A DNA stretch of 64,000 nucleotides from a virus, in IMG/VR virus record IMGVR_UViG_3300032050_000024, positions 1 to 64,000 of that record. One strand, written 5' to 3'. This document shows positions 51,147 through 61,279 of this stretch, piece after piece. A model generated the notes under the pieces. The model ran no database searches, was not told the origin of the DNA, and worked only from the letters and a program-made list of their open reading frames with translations. How positions within the stretch are numbered: the first letter of the stretch is position 1; every line of letters starts with the position of its first letter. The translations under genes and the position numbers were made by a program.

Positions 51147-51250
51147 TGTTTAAATCCTTTTTTTAAGTGGTTAATAAAATATAAAAATATAATTACAATA
51201 TAAGTAATTAATGTGTTAAGTCCAAGTTAATTAAGTAATTTTTTATATAA

Positions 51251-51258
51251 ATAAATAT
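51251..51258 (-). promoter_or_regulatory. ATATTTAT promoter-like motif of the SSB gene
   Basis: Exact motif (TGATATTTATTTATATAA) overlapping the stop of the preceding gene. The AT-rich interval 51147-51250 to the SSB start shows no ORF and no strong hairpin. Confidence 0.45.
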
Positions 51259-51647
51259 CAACGCCAAGCAATTTTCTTGAAGAAAACCAATGGAATAATG
51301 CGATATCCTGTTTCATCTGTAAGTATAAAAGAATTTTCATACATGGTCCAATCCAATTGGTATGTTTTATCTAATACGCCATTGTTTACCGCTCGAATTA
51401 TTTCATTCAAAGCATTTACAGTATACAAAGTATTGGTTTCTTTTTTGCGATGAATACTTATTGTGTTTTGACCTCGTTGAGTTCCGGCATCTGCATTGTA
51501 TGTACAATATAAATTTTCTGCAGCTTCTGCATTTGAAAATACAAATATTCGTTGTTCTGGTATTGTGTAACTGTGTTGTATGTAATCTACTACAATGTTT
51601 AAATCTGACTTATGTGCAAAGGTGCAAAGTAATTGCGTTCTTACCAT
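51258..51647 (-). CDS. Hypothetical protein (129 aa)
   Basis: A 129-residue protein with a beta-alpha pattern (RTQLLCTFAHKSDLN, RIFVFSNAEAAENLY). I recognise no family. Located between SSB and nuclease genes and overlapping the latter by seven bases, so a replication or recombination accessory role is possible. Confidence 0.6.
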   Translation of the reverse strand: MVRTQLLCTFAHKSDLNIVVDYIQHSYTIPEQRIFVFSNAEAAENLYCTYNADAGTQRGQNTISIHRKKETNTLYTVNALNEIIRAVNNGVLDKTYQLDWTMYENSFILTDETGYRIIPLVFFKKIAWR

Positions 51648-52885
51648 TCATTTTCCTCGTTTATTTCTACATCACTCAAATCAATTTTATCTGCACCAAT
51701 TGCTTTTTCAATTATTCTTATCTTTCCGGCATCTATTACAACATATCGGAAATCTCTTGTTACTCGTATTCTGTCTTTTCTAAAAACAATGAATTGTAAA
51801 TCGCCGGCTACGATAGAATCAACGGCTTCTTGTAAATCCGTATCTAATTCGTCTGGATTTCTAACATATTTTAAACGACGTAATTCTGCATTAATATATG
51901 TTATGTCCTGGCTTCCGTCTTCTATTGGTTTAATTACTAATGATCCATCTGGCGTTTTTGTTATTGGCTCAATTGATAATTCTACAGGAGTTGCATTTGG
52001 CCCTCGTAAAATAACATTGGTAAAGCCTTGTATGTCAGAATTCAATGCATTTGCTTCTCGATAAAATTGCATTAAATATCCTTTATCTTTCATGTTCAAG
52101 TTACCTGCTAAAATAAATGAACGTCGTTCGTCTAAGTATGCAATTGCACTAAGTAATTGTTCATTAAAATATTTGTGAAAATCAAATTTAGGATTTTCTA
52201 CAGTTCCTCGTAGTTGGTCAATTCGTTTCAAAGTGGTTACAATTTCATCCCAAAATTTGAATCGGGTAACACTACCTTTAGTTCCTAATCTAATTGATTT
52301 TGCATTGCCTTTTCCGCCGGTATAATCTTTAATTTCATATGGTTGGCCGTTTGCAGTCATATCAAATGAAGAACCCCCTCCATTTATTTGTGCTCCATCA
52401 ATCAATGTTGCTAAAAAGATTTCGCCTTTTCCTAAACCTTTTGGTTCAATTCTAAATAAATCATAAGCTAATCCGCTACGGAAATTTACTTGATTTAGTG
52501 CTTCTTCTGATACGCCTGTTTGTGAATACAACATACTAGCAAACTGATTGCATTGTTCTTGTTGTAGATTGTTTAAAAATTGTAATGTAACAGCATCTGC
52601 TTCTGTTGGAAGCAAACTTAAAAACTTGCGAAATTGTTCTGATTTACCAGCTGTTGTTATAGCATCTACTAGTAATTGATTTTCTATAGAATCAAATTGA
52701 ATTGCTTCTGCAATAATTTGTTTTGCACTACCTTTGGCTCTTTCTACAATTTGTCGAGCTTCATCTGTTGAAATGTTTGCTACTTCTAAAAGAACATGAT
52801 AAAGTACTTCATAGTCTTTTGCGGTTGAAGGATAACCTTTTGGTAGTCTGTAACACCACTCCGTTAAAATTAAATCTATGTTCAT
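51641..52885 (-). CDS. PD-(D/E)XK-like putative nuclease
   Basis: A 414-residue protein. The N-terminus LTEWCYRLPKGYPSTAKDY is followed by a helical region. Near residues 175-205 GKGEIFLATL, SFDMTANGQPYEIKDY forms a PD-(D/E)XK-type active site (Glu, Asp, ExK), with KSIRLG downstream. I infer a nuclease; restriction-type or Holliday-junction enzymes share the fold. It overlaps the family A polymerase gene by four bases, suggesting a joint repair role. Confidence 0.65.
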   Translation of the reverse strand: MNIDLILTEWCYRLPKGYPSTAKDYEVLYHVLLEVANISTDEARQIVERAKGSAKQIIAEAIQFDSIENQLLVDAITTAGKSEQFRKFLSLLPTEADAVTLQFLNNLQQEQCNQFASMLYSQTGVSEEALNQVNFRSGLAYDLFRIEPKGLGKGEIFLATLIDGAQINGGGSSFDMTANGQPYEIKDYTGGKGNAKSIRLGTKGSVTRFKFWDEIVTTLKRIDQLRGTVENPKFDFHKYFNEQLLSAIAYLDERRSFILAGNLNMKDKGYLMQFYREANALNSDIQGFTNVILRGPNATPVELSIEPITKTPDGSLVIKPIEDGSQDITYINAELRRLKYVRNPDELDTDLQEAVDSIVAGDLQFIVFRKDRIRVTRDFRYVVIDAGKIRIIEKAIGADKIDLSDVEINEENEW

Positions 52886-54231
52886 ATTGTGATAGTTTTC
52901 ATTTTATCATAAATATTGCCAACTTTACATTTAATCGGGAAATTTCCTTGTTCTAACATGTTCTTAATTTGTGGCAATATGTTTTTTGCTTCTGAAAATT
53001 CAACATCAAAAAGTACTGAATCATATGTATAAAGTATCATACTGCTTTGATGTGATTTTAATATGCCTTGTACTTGTTGCAATTTCTGTACGGATACTTC
53101 CGTTTCTGTTGCTTGTAAATAGTAATTAAACAACTTATTTGCAGTCATATTCTTCAATGCATCTGCAGTTAGGCGCCGTTTAAGCACAGGCGTTTCTACA
53201 TAATGCTTTGATTTCCATTTAGCCCATAACTCATATATAAATGCGTTTACTTGCCGGAAAAATGGTATTGATAAAAACTCTGAATCAATGCCACCATAAA
53301 GTAATCGAAATGTAATCTGTTTGCTTTCTGCACGTTGTTCTTCAGTTAATTCCGTTACATCAAAATAAAATTGTCCTAAGTAATCATGTATTGATGCTGT
53401 TGGAAATTCATAACCAATAAGTTTTGCAATCAATCTAACATGATAAGAATCAAAGTCCATTTCTACAAGTGCACCATTTTCAAATCGGCTACAAAATGCA
53501 GATCTTGTTCCATCTTCTTTATTCATTGCAGCAAAATTGAATCCTCGATATGCATTACTTGGTCGACCTGTTACGGTATGATAATTGTATTGTGAATAAA
53601 CTCGACTTTCTTTTACAATTTCTGGCATACGAAATGTTTCCGTAACTTGTAATCCTGCAGATTCAATATTGGCAAATACACGCGGATATGTTGCATTAAA
53701 TTTAACGTATGAATCAGACATTTCTGCATTTGCACACATTGGCCAAGCATAGTGCCGAATCTTTTGACACATTTCAAAATGTTTTTGTAACGGTACTATT
53801 GCATTAACATGGGGCATTGCATTGTGCCTGCGCCAATAAAATTGATGGGCGGCAGTTGGATAATGTCCTTCTTCATATGCCTCGCCATATGTATACCACC
53901 ACAATGTTTTTACATCCCATACAGCATCATTACCTCCGATTTGAAGCCACTGCTTCTTATCATGAACAAAGATATTCTCTAATTGCAAAAATGCAGTTAC
54001 ATGTTGTGAAAAGCCCCTTAGTTGTTCAGTATGCCGTAACGGAATAATGCATTCATCATTTGCAGCAGTATATATGTATATTGCAACTAATGGATTTTGT
54101 GAAACATGTATTACGGGACTAGAAAATATAGGAACAAGCAAAGTTTTATTAGAAACACATTGATCTAATATGTTTAGTACATCTTGTTCATGATCTAGTA
54201 TCATACTAGTATAATATGAAAAAAATTGCAA
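52882..54231 (-). CDS. Divergent family A DNA polymerase (palm/fingers)
   Basis: A 449-residue protein. Motif A is VEMDFDSYHVRLIAKL, with His where most family A enzymes have the steric-gate Glu. Motif B is RAESKQITFRLLYGG, an exact RxxxKxxxFxxxYG. Motif C is MILYTYDSVLFDV, keeping the catalytic Asp but with Y-D-S for H-D-E. NYHTVTGRPSN precedes them as in Pol I. No exonuclease signature is seen in the first 200 residues. It is the second DNA polymerase of this phage; repair, gap filling or translesion synthesis is plausible. Confidence 0.85.
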   Translation of the reverse strand: MQFFSYYTSMILDHEQDVLNILDQCVSNKTLLVPIFSSPVIHVSQNPLVAIYIYTAANDECIIPLRHTEQLRGFSQHVTAFLQLENIFVHDKKQWLQIGGNDAVWDVKTLWWYTYGEAYEEGHYPTAAHQFYWRRHNAMPHVNAIVPLQKHFEMCQKIRHYAWPMCANAEMSDSYVKFNATYPRVFANIESAGLQVTETFRMPEIVKESRVYSQYNYHTVTGRPSNAYRGFNFAAMNKEDGTRSAFCSRFENGALVEMDFDSYHVRLIAKLIGYEFPTASIHDYLGQFYFDVTELTEEQRAESKQITFRLLYGGIDSEFLSIPFFRQVNAFIYELWAKWKSKHYVETPVLKRRLTADALKNMTANKLFNYYLQATETEVSVQKLQQVQGILKSHQSSMILYTYDSVLFDVEFSEAKNILPQIKNMLEQGNFPIKCKVGNIYDKMKTITI

Positions 54232-54852
54232 TTATCCAATATTGATATCACGCGGGACTACAAAATCAGTGTCTGTATAAAGTTCTAATAAATTATTTAA
54301 TTTTTTACTAAGCCCTGGTAAAAATTTTTCAGCAGTTGTCAATGAATTTCTATTTTTACTAATAACACCTAATTGTTTTATATTATCATTAATAATATCA
54401 TTTATTGGACCTGAAATATACCATGTTAATTGTATAGAATTATATAAATTTTGATCTATCTTATTTGTTAAAAACAATTCATATTGTTTTGAATCAATTT
54501 CTATAATGTTGTTAGATTCATTCTTTTTTTGTAAAAAATATCTTTGTATTTGTTCTTGAGTTGTAATCAAGTTTTCTGGTTGGTATTGTACGGGCGTTAT
54601 AGAAACGACATTAATATTCTTAAGATTTTTATACTTGGTTTTTAATAAATCTTCAGTTTCATATTTAACTAACTGTTTTGATTTATTAGAATCCCATACA
54701 CCTTCTGTGTATACTTCACCCGTTGTATATTTATGATATAAACCTTTATATTCAACAGAATCCGTTGTCATCCATTCTTTACCATATGTATATAAATTAT
54801 TGGTAATTTCTTGTGGCAAATAAAATAGTTTGATTCTCATAACATTATCCAT
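54232..54852 (-). CDS. Hypothetical tail-module protein (206 aa)
   Basis: A 206-residue protein with YKGLYHKYTTGEVYTEGVW near residue 35 and a C-terminus of charged helices. It abuts the baseplate hub gene by one base and is the last gene before the polymerase gene, so it is probably a baseplate or tail component. I recognise no family. Confidence 0.6.
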   Translation of the reverse strand: MDNVMRIKLFYLPQEITNNLYTYGKEWMTTDSVEYKGLYHKYTTGEVYTEGVWDSNKSKQLVKYETEDLLKTKYKNLKNINVVSITPVQYQPENLITTQEQIQRYFLQKKNESNNIIEIDSKQYELFLTNKIDQNLYNSIQLTWYISGPINDIINDNIKQLGVISKNRNSLTTAEKFLPGLSKKLNNLLELYTDTDFVVPRDINIG

Positions 54853-57242
54853 TATTCAATTCTAGGTCGCATTATGCAACGTATTTCTGTAGTCCAAGTA
54901 CTGTCTTGAGAAATTTGATGATTTATTGATATGACGCTAAATACCGTATTTACTTTGTATTTATATGGCAAAACATCAAATGTCACTACATCCCCATATC
55001 GAAATCCTTGTATTCCTTCGAGTGTAAATGATATTTCAAATGGAATAATCGGAGCAATTTGTTGAATTGCCTCTTTTGGTTTAGGAGATGGAAATTGTAA
55101 ATAAAGTTTTTGTGCTTTATCTAAAGACTCTTGTAAAGTTTTATCTGTAAATGAGAAACTAAATTTTCTTTTTGTTTCATTTAATGAGTTTAAATTTTCA
55201 TAAAATTTTTCAGCAGCTTGTTGTTCCGCTAATTTAACATTCTCCGGATCATTACTATTATACATGTAATTTATATATGGTGCAATATCTTCAGATGATA
55301 TATTTTCCGGATTTTGATTTAATACATATGATAATGATGAAACATTATCTGGTAGTTGAGCTTTTAATTGAAAATCTGAAACAACGCTAAATCCAGCTGT
55401 CATTGGTACTGTATACGGTTGTACTGATTTTTTATCGTCAATTGTTCCGAGATATTTTTCATCATACCATGCTAATACGTTTTGATCTTCAGGATGTGTA
55501 ATAAGTTTTAAAATTATTGCATCAGATGTTGCACGTGCAACTTGTTTGCTTACTGCACTTAAAAAATCAGAAACTTTAAAATTTTTACCCAATGAAACTA
55601 AAATGTCATCTATTAATTCTAAGTTAATCATTATTCTAGACGGATATGATCGATTCGTTTTTCCTTCTAAATTACCAGTAAAACCTTTCCAATCTCCATC
55701 AGCTGATAACGTATTTTTAAAAAATGTTTTTGAATCTCTAAGAGCATATGCAGATGGATTATTTTCATTACTTTGTAGTTTATAGTAATTTTCAGTTGTT
55801 CCTCGATTATTATCTGCAGGTAATAATAAAATATTTTCTGGGTCAATTGAACATAATTCTGAATAATAATTACTAAAACAAAATGTGTCAGAAAATATAA
55901 TTTGTGGATATTTTGATGCTACAAATTTTTCTTTTTTTTGCGAAACGTTTTTTAATAAACCTGCTGTTGTTAATTGTTGTGATATATTTATATTTTGTAA
56001 TGTTACAGCATTTTCTTCTTGTATTTGTTTTGCTATAACTGTACGATTAATAAAATCAACTAAATATCCTAAAGTAATATATCGTTGAAATGCAGAAACT
56101 GTATTACTTGAAGTTTTATTTTCTTCTGTTTCTTGTGCCCAAGCATTTCCAAATAAAAAATAATGATCACTATGTTTCGTATTTGCAGGTTTATCTAATC
56201 GATTTAATTGATATTTTACTTCAATAGGTGCAGTTCCATTTTCTTTATTAGTTATTTTTGTGATAAAACATTGTTGATTTTTTCTAGTAAAAGAATTTAT
56301 ATAATGTTTTTCAACTTCTTCATATAATTGTAGAAAAAATGAAGTACGCCCCCCAGTAGCATTAGTTGATTGTGCTATCGATGCTTTATATTCTTCCGGA
56401 TTAGCATTTGGTTCTAGAGTAACTTTTGATGGAGTATTACCTTGAGTATCAATAAACATGGAAACATCCGTAAATACGTTGCTAGTACCTCGCAATGTAA
56501 TAGTTAACTGTACACTGAAATCTTTTTGGTATGAAAAACTAAAATTTGTTATTAATCCTTCAAATGAAATTTTATTCATACTTCGAATTTCATTTTTTTT
56601 ACTGTTTAAATCAATGCCAGGATACAAACTTTTTAATTTTTCATCTGACGGAATAACATCTGTAGTTAGTTGTCCATTTGTTATAGATTTACTTGCAATC
56701 GAAGAATCATCATGTATAACTGATAATTTTACATAGCGGCCCGGGCGCATATATATTTCTTCCATTAAATCTAAATCTCGTTCAGAATTTGGAATTTCAA
56801 TTACAACAGTTGCAGTATTCAATAAACCCATTGAATTATCACCAATTTGAATATCTGCACTAGAAATATATGGCGGAATTCTTAATTGTGGATTTTTTGC
56901 ATTAACTTCATTTCTTCTAGGATGAACTTTTTTTGTTGTAGGATTATAGTCCCATAACAAACTTACATCATCTGGATTTGGACGTACTTTGGTTTTATCT
57001 TCATTTAAAAAACCAGTTAAACCAGCAGCTGTATATTCTTTTCCTAAGTTTTCGTTTAAAACATGTATAGCATTATTTTCATCAATTATAGGTCCAGGTC
57101 CATCAAAAGCTCGTAATTCTACATTTACATATTGTGATAACATGTAATTTAAAGAATCAGTATTTCTTTGAAATGAAGCACTAGCACGTGCGTTTAATTC
57201 AATTTGTAAATTTTTATCAACTTGTGTGTAAAATATATTCAT
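54852..57242 (-). CDS. Baseplate hub protein, gp27/gpD-like
   Basis: A 796-residue protein. The C-terminal GFRYGDVVTFDVLPYKYKV and ISINHQISQDSTWTTEIR are the usual end of the gpD/gp27/VgrG hub fold. Residues about 120-270 contain paired beta segments (NTATVVIEIPNS, PGRYVKLSVI, KDFSVQLTITLRG) seen in hub tube-like domains. It would form the trimeric centre of the baseplate under the tube. It overlaps the LysM baseplate gene by four bases. T4 gp27 is 391 residues, so this one is much longer. Confidence 0.78.
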   Translation of the reverse strand: MNIFYTQVDKNLQIELNARASASFQRNTDSLNYMLSQYVNVELRAFDGPGPIIDENNAIHVLNENLGKEYTAAGLTGFLNEDKTKVRPNPDDVSLLWDYNPTTKKVHPRRNEVNAKNPQLRIPPYISSADIQIGDNSMGLLNTATVVIEIPNSERDLDLMEEIYMRPGRYVKLSVIHDDSSIASKSITNGQLTTDVIPSDEKLKSLYPGIDLNSKKNEIRSMNKISFEGLITNFSFSYQKDFSVQLTITLRGTSNVFTDVSMFIDTQGNTPSKVTLEPNANPEEYKASIAQSTNATGGRTSFFLQLYEEVEKHYINSFTRKNQQCFITKITNKENGTAPIEVKYQLNRLDKPANTKHSDHYFLFGNAWAQETEENKTSSNTVSAFQRYITLGYLVDFINRTVIAKQIQEENAVTLQNINISQQLTTAGLLKNVSQKKEKFVASKYPQIIFSDTFCFSNYYSELCSIDPENILLLPADNNRGTTENYYKLQSNENNPSAYALRDSKTFFKNTLSADGDWKGFTGNLEGKTNRSYPSRIMINLELIDDILVSLGKNFKVSDFLSAVSKQVARATSDAIILKLITHPEDQNVLAWYDEKYLGTIDDKKSVQPYTVPMTAGFSVVSDFQLKAQLPDNVSSLSYVLNQNPENISSEDIAPYINYMYNSNDPENVKLAEQQAAEKFYENLNSLNETKRKFSFSFTDKTLQESLDKAQKLYLQFPSPKPKEAIQQIAPIIPFEISFTLEGIQGFRYGDVVTFDVLPYKYKVNTVFSVISINHQISQDSTWTTEIRCIMRPRIE

Positions 57243-57529
57243 CTTGTTTTATTTAATTGTTCAATAAAATCAAATACTCTATCTCGTTGTGGTATTCGTA
57301 TTATAGTATTCGATGAAACTACATATGATCCTTTAATTTGATTCAATGTTGCAATAACCCACCATAGATCTGGAGTTCCGTAGAATTCTTGAGATAATTT
57401 ATCTAAACGGTCAGCTGATGTTATTTGTATAACAGTATCCGTTGTTGAAGGAGTTAATGCTAATATTTCTGTTTTATAGCGACGAATTCCTTGTTCGTTT
57501 TTTATTTCAATTTTTTGGTTTCTACTCAT
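57239..57529 (-). CDS. LysM baseplate protein, gp53-like
   Basis: A 96-residue protein with a LysM-like domain: ITSADRLDKLSQEFYGTPDLWWVIATLNQIKGS, then IRIPQRD. gp53 of T4 has such a domain and joins baseplate wedges; LysM proteins also occur near the hub of other contractile phages. Position between hub and tape measure genes supports a baseplate role. Confidence 0.78.
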   Translation of the reverse strand: MSRNQKIEIKNEQGIRRYKTEILALTPSTTDTVIQITSADRLDKLSQEFYGTPDLWWVIATLNQIKGSYVVSSNTIIRIPQRDRVFDFIEQLNKTR

Positions 57530-57538
57530 ACTATTATT

Positions 57539-59344
57539 TTATTTTTCTACTTCCCGATTAGATATATCTTCAGCAATAAATACTCCTTGAGCTCGAGCAG
57601 CTCGTTTACTTGTTTTAGAATCATGCAACCAATTTACTGCAGAATCTTCTGAATTAGGAATTCCATCTTTATTAAACTTTTTAGTTAATGAATATGCACT
57701 TCCATCTTTTTCTGGTAATTGATTTCCAACTAAATGCAATCCTAAACTAATATCTACTTTATGTGGAACTTGCATCATTTCCGGATCATCTTCAAAGTTA
57801 ATTTCCCAAGTTGTATCTGCATCAACAAATGTATATGATAAACTATTAATAACAACTGCTTGAGATACAAGTAAATCACCAACTGTTATACGAAGCCATG
57901 GTGCTACAACTGATTTTGATGATTGTTTATATTCTGGCATTGTCATTCCAGCTAAATAATTTAATTTACGATATATAAATTTTAATTCATCTCTATCTGA
58001 CGCATATACTGAAAATCCTAGATCTATGTCTCGACTAAAACCACCATATTGATAATTTGGATCTGCTCTACCAACCATGTTAAGTTGAGTCCAACTTGGT
58101 GAAAATTGATCAGAAAAACTAGTTAATAATGCTCTAAAAACCAATACCCAATCTGTTGCATTAGGATCTCCGCCGGCATATAATTTAGGACCTGTAAAAA
58201 AGAAATTAATTAAATCTTTCGTTGTTCCTAACGGACTTAAACCTATAGCATCAAATGCATTAGCAGTCCAGTTACGCAAAGATTTTAATTTTTCTGATTT
58301 AAAATCGATATCGGTTTCTTGCCATTGATACACATTATTCCATGTACGTTTTTTATAATCAACTACATTTACTCTATCTCCACGGAATGGTATTACTGAT
58401 TCTACATATGTTAATGCTTTTCTATATGTATTTTTTGTAGATGCAGCAGAATTACCAATACTAGATCGCAATGTATAATCATTTCGTATTGCATATGGAT
58501 CATCTTGTTGACCAAATCCGTATAAAGTATCTAAATTAAATACCGTATATGGACCGGTAGTAGTATTTGTTGCGGCTATAGCTATAGCTCGTCCCGATCC
58601 TCGTAATCCAGCAGATGCTCCATCATATCGCCTATCAATTAAATTTACTACATCTATTTTTGCATTAGGCGTATTAGGAGGATTAATTCCAAAACCCGCA
58701 GTTTGTCCGTATACAGAACCAATTGCAATTGATTCTAATCCTTGCCCTATAAATCTAAATATTGTAGTTTTTCTAGCTCGAAAATCTAAATATGGCAACG
58801 GAGTACCTAAATATTTATTGTTTCTTTGACTTAAAGGCGTAGTTGAATAATCACCTAAATTATCTATAGTATCGTAAACTTGATTAACATATGAAATACT
58901 TGATGGAAAACCTAAAAATGTTAAACTGCTTCTGATTGCTTGATTTGCTATTCCACCGGTGGTTTTTAACGCTGTTTTATTAGTATATAAAGTTCCAGCT
59001 TGTGTTGATATTGCAGCCTCGCCATATGTTTCAGCTCCGGCAGGTGTATAATATACAGCTTCTATTTTTTCAGAATCCCATTGTTGTTTCCATGACGCAT
59101 CATAAACACCTGTAAATATTGGACCTAAAACGGATTGATATGATGTAGAACGATTCAATGTTCTAGGGTTAGCAACAGTTGGATTTTGATTTATTTCAGG
59201 AATATTCCATTCTGCACTAGTTAATGGAAATGTTAAATAATCACCATATTCTCGAGTTTGTTGAAATTGATTTGGAAGGCCTTTACTGCGATCAGGTGCA
59301 AGACTTGCTCGTAAACTGTCTTCAAAATTAAATCTAATAGCCAT
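57539..59344 (-). CDS. Large baseplate or tube-initiator-like protein
   Basis: A 601-residue protein. The C-terminal part has PSWTQLNMVGRADPNYQYGG, SRDIDLGFSVYASDRDELKFIYRKLNYL and SYTFVDADTTWEINFEDDPEMMQVPHKVDISLG, a pattern like tail-tube and tube-initiator folds (T4 gp48/gp54 role). It directly follows the tape measure gene. I infer a baseplate protein that starts the tube; family membership is not certain. Confidence 0.65.
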   Translation of the reverse strand: MAIRFNFEDSLRASLAPDRSKGLPNQFQQTREYGDYLTFPLTSAEWNIPEINQNPTVANPRTLNRSTSYQSVLGPIFTGVYDASWKQQWDSEKIEAVYYTPAGAETYGEAAISTQAGTLYTNKTALKTTGGIANQAIRSSLTFLGFPSSISYVNQVYDTIDNLGDYSTTPLSQRNNKYLGTPLPYLDFRARKTTIFRFIGQGLESIAIGSVYGQTAGFGINPPNTPNAKIDVVNLIDRRYDGASAGLRGSGRAIAIAATNTTTGPYTVFNLDTLYGFGQQDDPYAIRNDYTLRSSIGNSAASTKNTYRKALTYVESVIPFRGDRVNVVDYKKRTWNNVYQWQETDIDFKSEKLKSLRNWTANAFDAIGLSPLGTTKDLINFFFTGPKLYAGGDPNATDWVLVFRALLTSFSDQFSPSWTQLNMVGRADPNYQYGGFSRDIDLGFSVYASDRDELKFIYRKLNYLAGMTMPEYKQSSKSVVAPWLRITVGDLLVSQAVVINSLSYTFVDADTTWEINFEDDPEMMQVPHKVDISLGLHLVGNQLPEKDGSAYSLTKKFNKDGIPNSEDSAVNWLHDSKTSKRAARAQGVFIAEDISNREVEK

Positions 59345-59346
59345 GA

Positions 59347-61275
59347 TTATCCTCCATATCTAGGTGTTGGGTTAAGTGATGTTGAACCGAAGGTATTATC
59401 TGTTTTAACTATTAAATTAGCAGATTCTACAGCTGTTTTTATTTGAGCGACAAACGTTGTAAATAGCGAATGCATTGATTGTTGAAAATTTCTATCTCGT
59501 TTTTCCATTTGAGCTGCATATCGATCTAAACCACCTACGTTAGTTCCTGCTAATGTCATTCCATCATTGATTCTTCGAAATTTATCTCTAGGATTAAATG
59601 ATACCATCCCATCATTAACCATAACAGCATCATTTGCAGGTACTGCAGTATTAAATGATGCATTTTCTACTGTCATTGTTTGAACTTCTTGACCGTTTAT
59701 AATCAAATTTGCAGTTCCGGTGTTACCTAACAGCTGATCTACTGTTGTTGTTATGACTGCGGTAAGTCCACCAACTCCATTTAATAAATCCGTAAACGCT
59801 GTTTTAAATTCATTATCAGCAGCTCTCGTTTTACGTTGAATTTGTGTTTCTCCTAAAGTCGTTAAAGAGTTTGTAAATGTTAAAAATTCTGCATTTGAAA
59901 CTAGTCCAAATTCTTTAATTGCATCATTCATAGCTGTTTGAGCGTCTTTAATCATCTTAACTGCTTCATCTTCGGTTCCGGCGCGTAATTTAATTCCTTT
60001 TGCTTCTATAGAACCTAAATATTCTGCAGTTCTAGTTGCAGGATCACGTAAATCTCTATTTTCATTTTCCATGATCTTAGCAATATCTTGAGTATCTACT
60101 TTTGCATCTTTTAATGCTTGTTCTAGTTTTTCTCCAGATAAATTAAGATCAATGTTGATATTTTTATCTTTTTGTATTTGACTTAATAATTTTCGTTTTT
60201 CTATCAATTGATCTAATTTTCCAGCCTCAACTCCTAATGTTTTTTGTAATTGATCTCGAGCTAATTTGTTATTTTCTAATATATCACCTTCTTGCATGAT
60301 GATTTGATTTAATGTTTCAGCTGCATCATTTGCCTGTCCTCGTAAATATTGTTCTCGATATAAATTTGTTAAACTTTTACCTTTCATTTTTGCACTAGAC
60401 TGTTCATTTCCTACCAATCTACGTCCAGTTAAAAGTTGATAATTTAATTCTTCACCAACACTAGATTCTATATTTAATAACGTTTCGCCAACTGCTTCTA
60501 AATCTGCTAATTCTAAACCCATTTGTTTTAATTTTATAACAGCTAAACCTAATTGACCTGGATATTTTTTAAATGTTAAACGAGTTCCTGCAGCTGCCTC
60601 TCCTATTCCTTTTTGTACTTCATATGCAGCTCCAGATATTTGTGTTTGTTCTTCTATTTTTTGAGCAATATAATCAAACATTACAGCTTGTTTTTCAACT
60701 TCTGCAGTAGTCCCTTTTTTTGTCATGGATGCATTAAATGCCATTAAGCCTTGAGTTGCTTCTTCACTTAAGCGTCTAGTAGTACCATAGTATTGAGCTA
60801 CTTGTTGTAAAGATTCATCTAATGAATTAACGCCATATGCTAAACCTTTTATAGCTTTACTATTTTTTTCAATTTGTTCTCGGCTAGTTTTCATGGATAT
60901 GGCTAAATCATCCATTTTATAACCCATTTTGCCGGCTTGTTCTATAGTTAATCCAAATTCTTTTTGTAAATTTTTATTTCTCTGAGCTAAAACATTGACA
61001 TCTTCTGACAAATCTTGCATTTCTTTTGCCATTTTTTGCCATTCACCCATGGCTCCGGCAATAGCCATAGTCGTTTTGGCAGTTGTTTTAGCTAATGTTG
61101 TTAAATTAGCATCAAACTCTGCATATGCTATGGCAGCTTTCTTTATGTCCGAGCTCGCTGCGGCTATGGAGTTTTTGGCATTTTCTTGTCGGCGTTGCCT
61201 TTCTTCTTCATCAAATTGACCAATTCTTGGATATTTCTTTAAAAGACTGATGATATGTTTTGAAATGGGATTCAT
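59347..61275 (-). CDS. Tail tape measure protein
   Basis: A 642-residue protein, almost entirely helical with coiled-coil stretches (EMQDLSEDVNVLAQRNKNLQ) and a hydrophobic segment near residues 65-75. Its place between the tube/chaperone genes and the baseplate genes is the usual place for the tape measure gene. Its length sets tail length: about 640 residues suggests a tail near 95 nm at 0.15 nm per residue, in the T4 range. An ATATTTAT motif lies four bases before its start. Confidence 0.85.
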   Translation of the reverse strand: MNPISKHIISLLKKYPRIGQFDEEERQRRQENAKNSIAAASSDIKKAAIAYAEFDANLTTLAKTTAKTTMAIAGAMGEWQKMAKEMQDLSEDVNVLAQRNKNLQKEFGLTIEQAGKMGYKMDDLAISMKTSREQIEKNSKAIKGLAYGVNSLDESLQQVAQYYGTTRRLSEEATQGLMAFNASMTKKGTTAEVEKQAVMFDYIAQKIEEQTQISGAAYEVQKGIGEAAAGTRLTFKKYPGQLGLAVIKLKQMGLELADLEAVGETLLNIESSVGEELNYQLLTGRRLVGNEQSSAKMKGKSLTNLYREQYLRGQANDAAETLNQIIMQEGDILENNKLARDQLQKTLGVEAGKLDQLIEKRKLLSQIQKDKNINIDLNLSGEKLEQALKDAKVDTQDIAKIMENENRDLRDPATRTAEYLGSIEAKGIKLRAGTEDEAVKMIKDAQTAMNDAIKEFGLVSNAEFLTFTNSLTTLGETQIQRKTRAADNEFKTAFTDLLNGVGGLTAVITTTVDQLLGNTGTANLIINGQEVQTMTVENASFNTAVPANDAVMVNDGMVSFNPRDKFRRINDGMTLAGTNVGGLDRYAAQMEKRDRNFQQSMHSLFTTFVAQIKTAVESANLIVKTDNTFGSTSLNPTPRYGG

Positions 61276-61279
61276 ACTT

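Noticed and set aside
51362-52064. Plus-strand ORFs up to 145 residues
   Set aside because: Antisense to two minus-strand genes that fit the operon; no recognisable domain.
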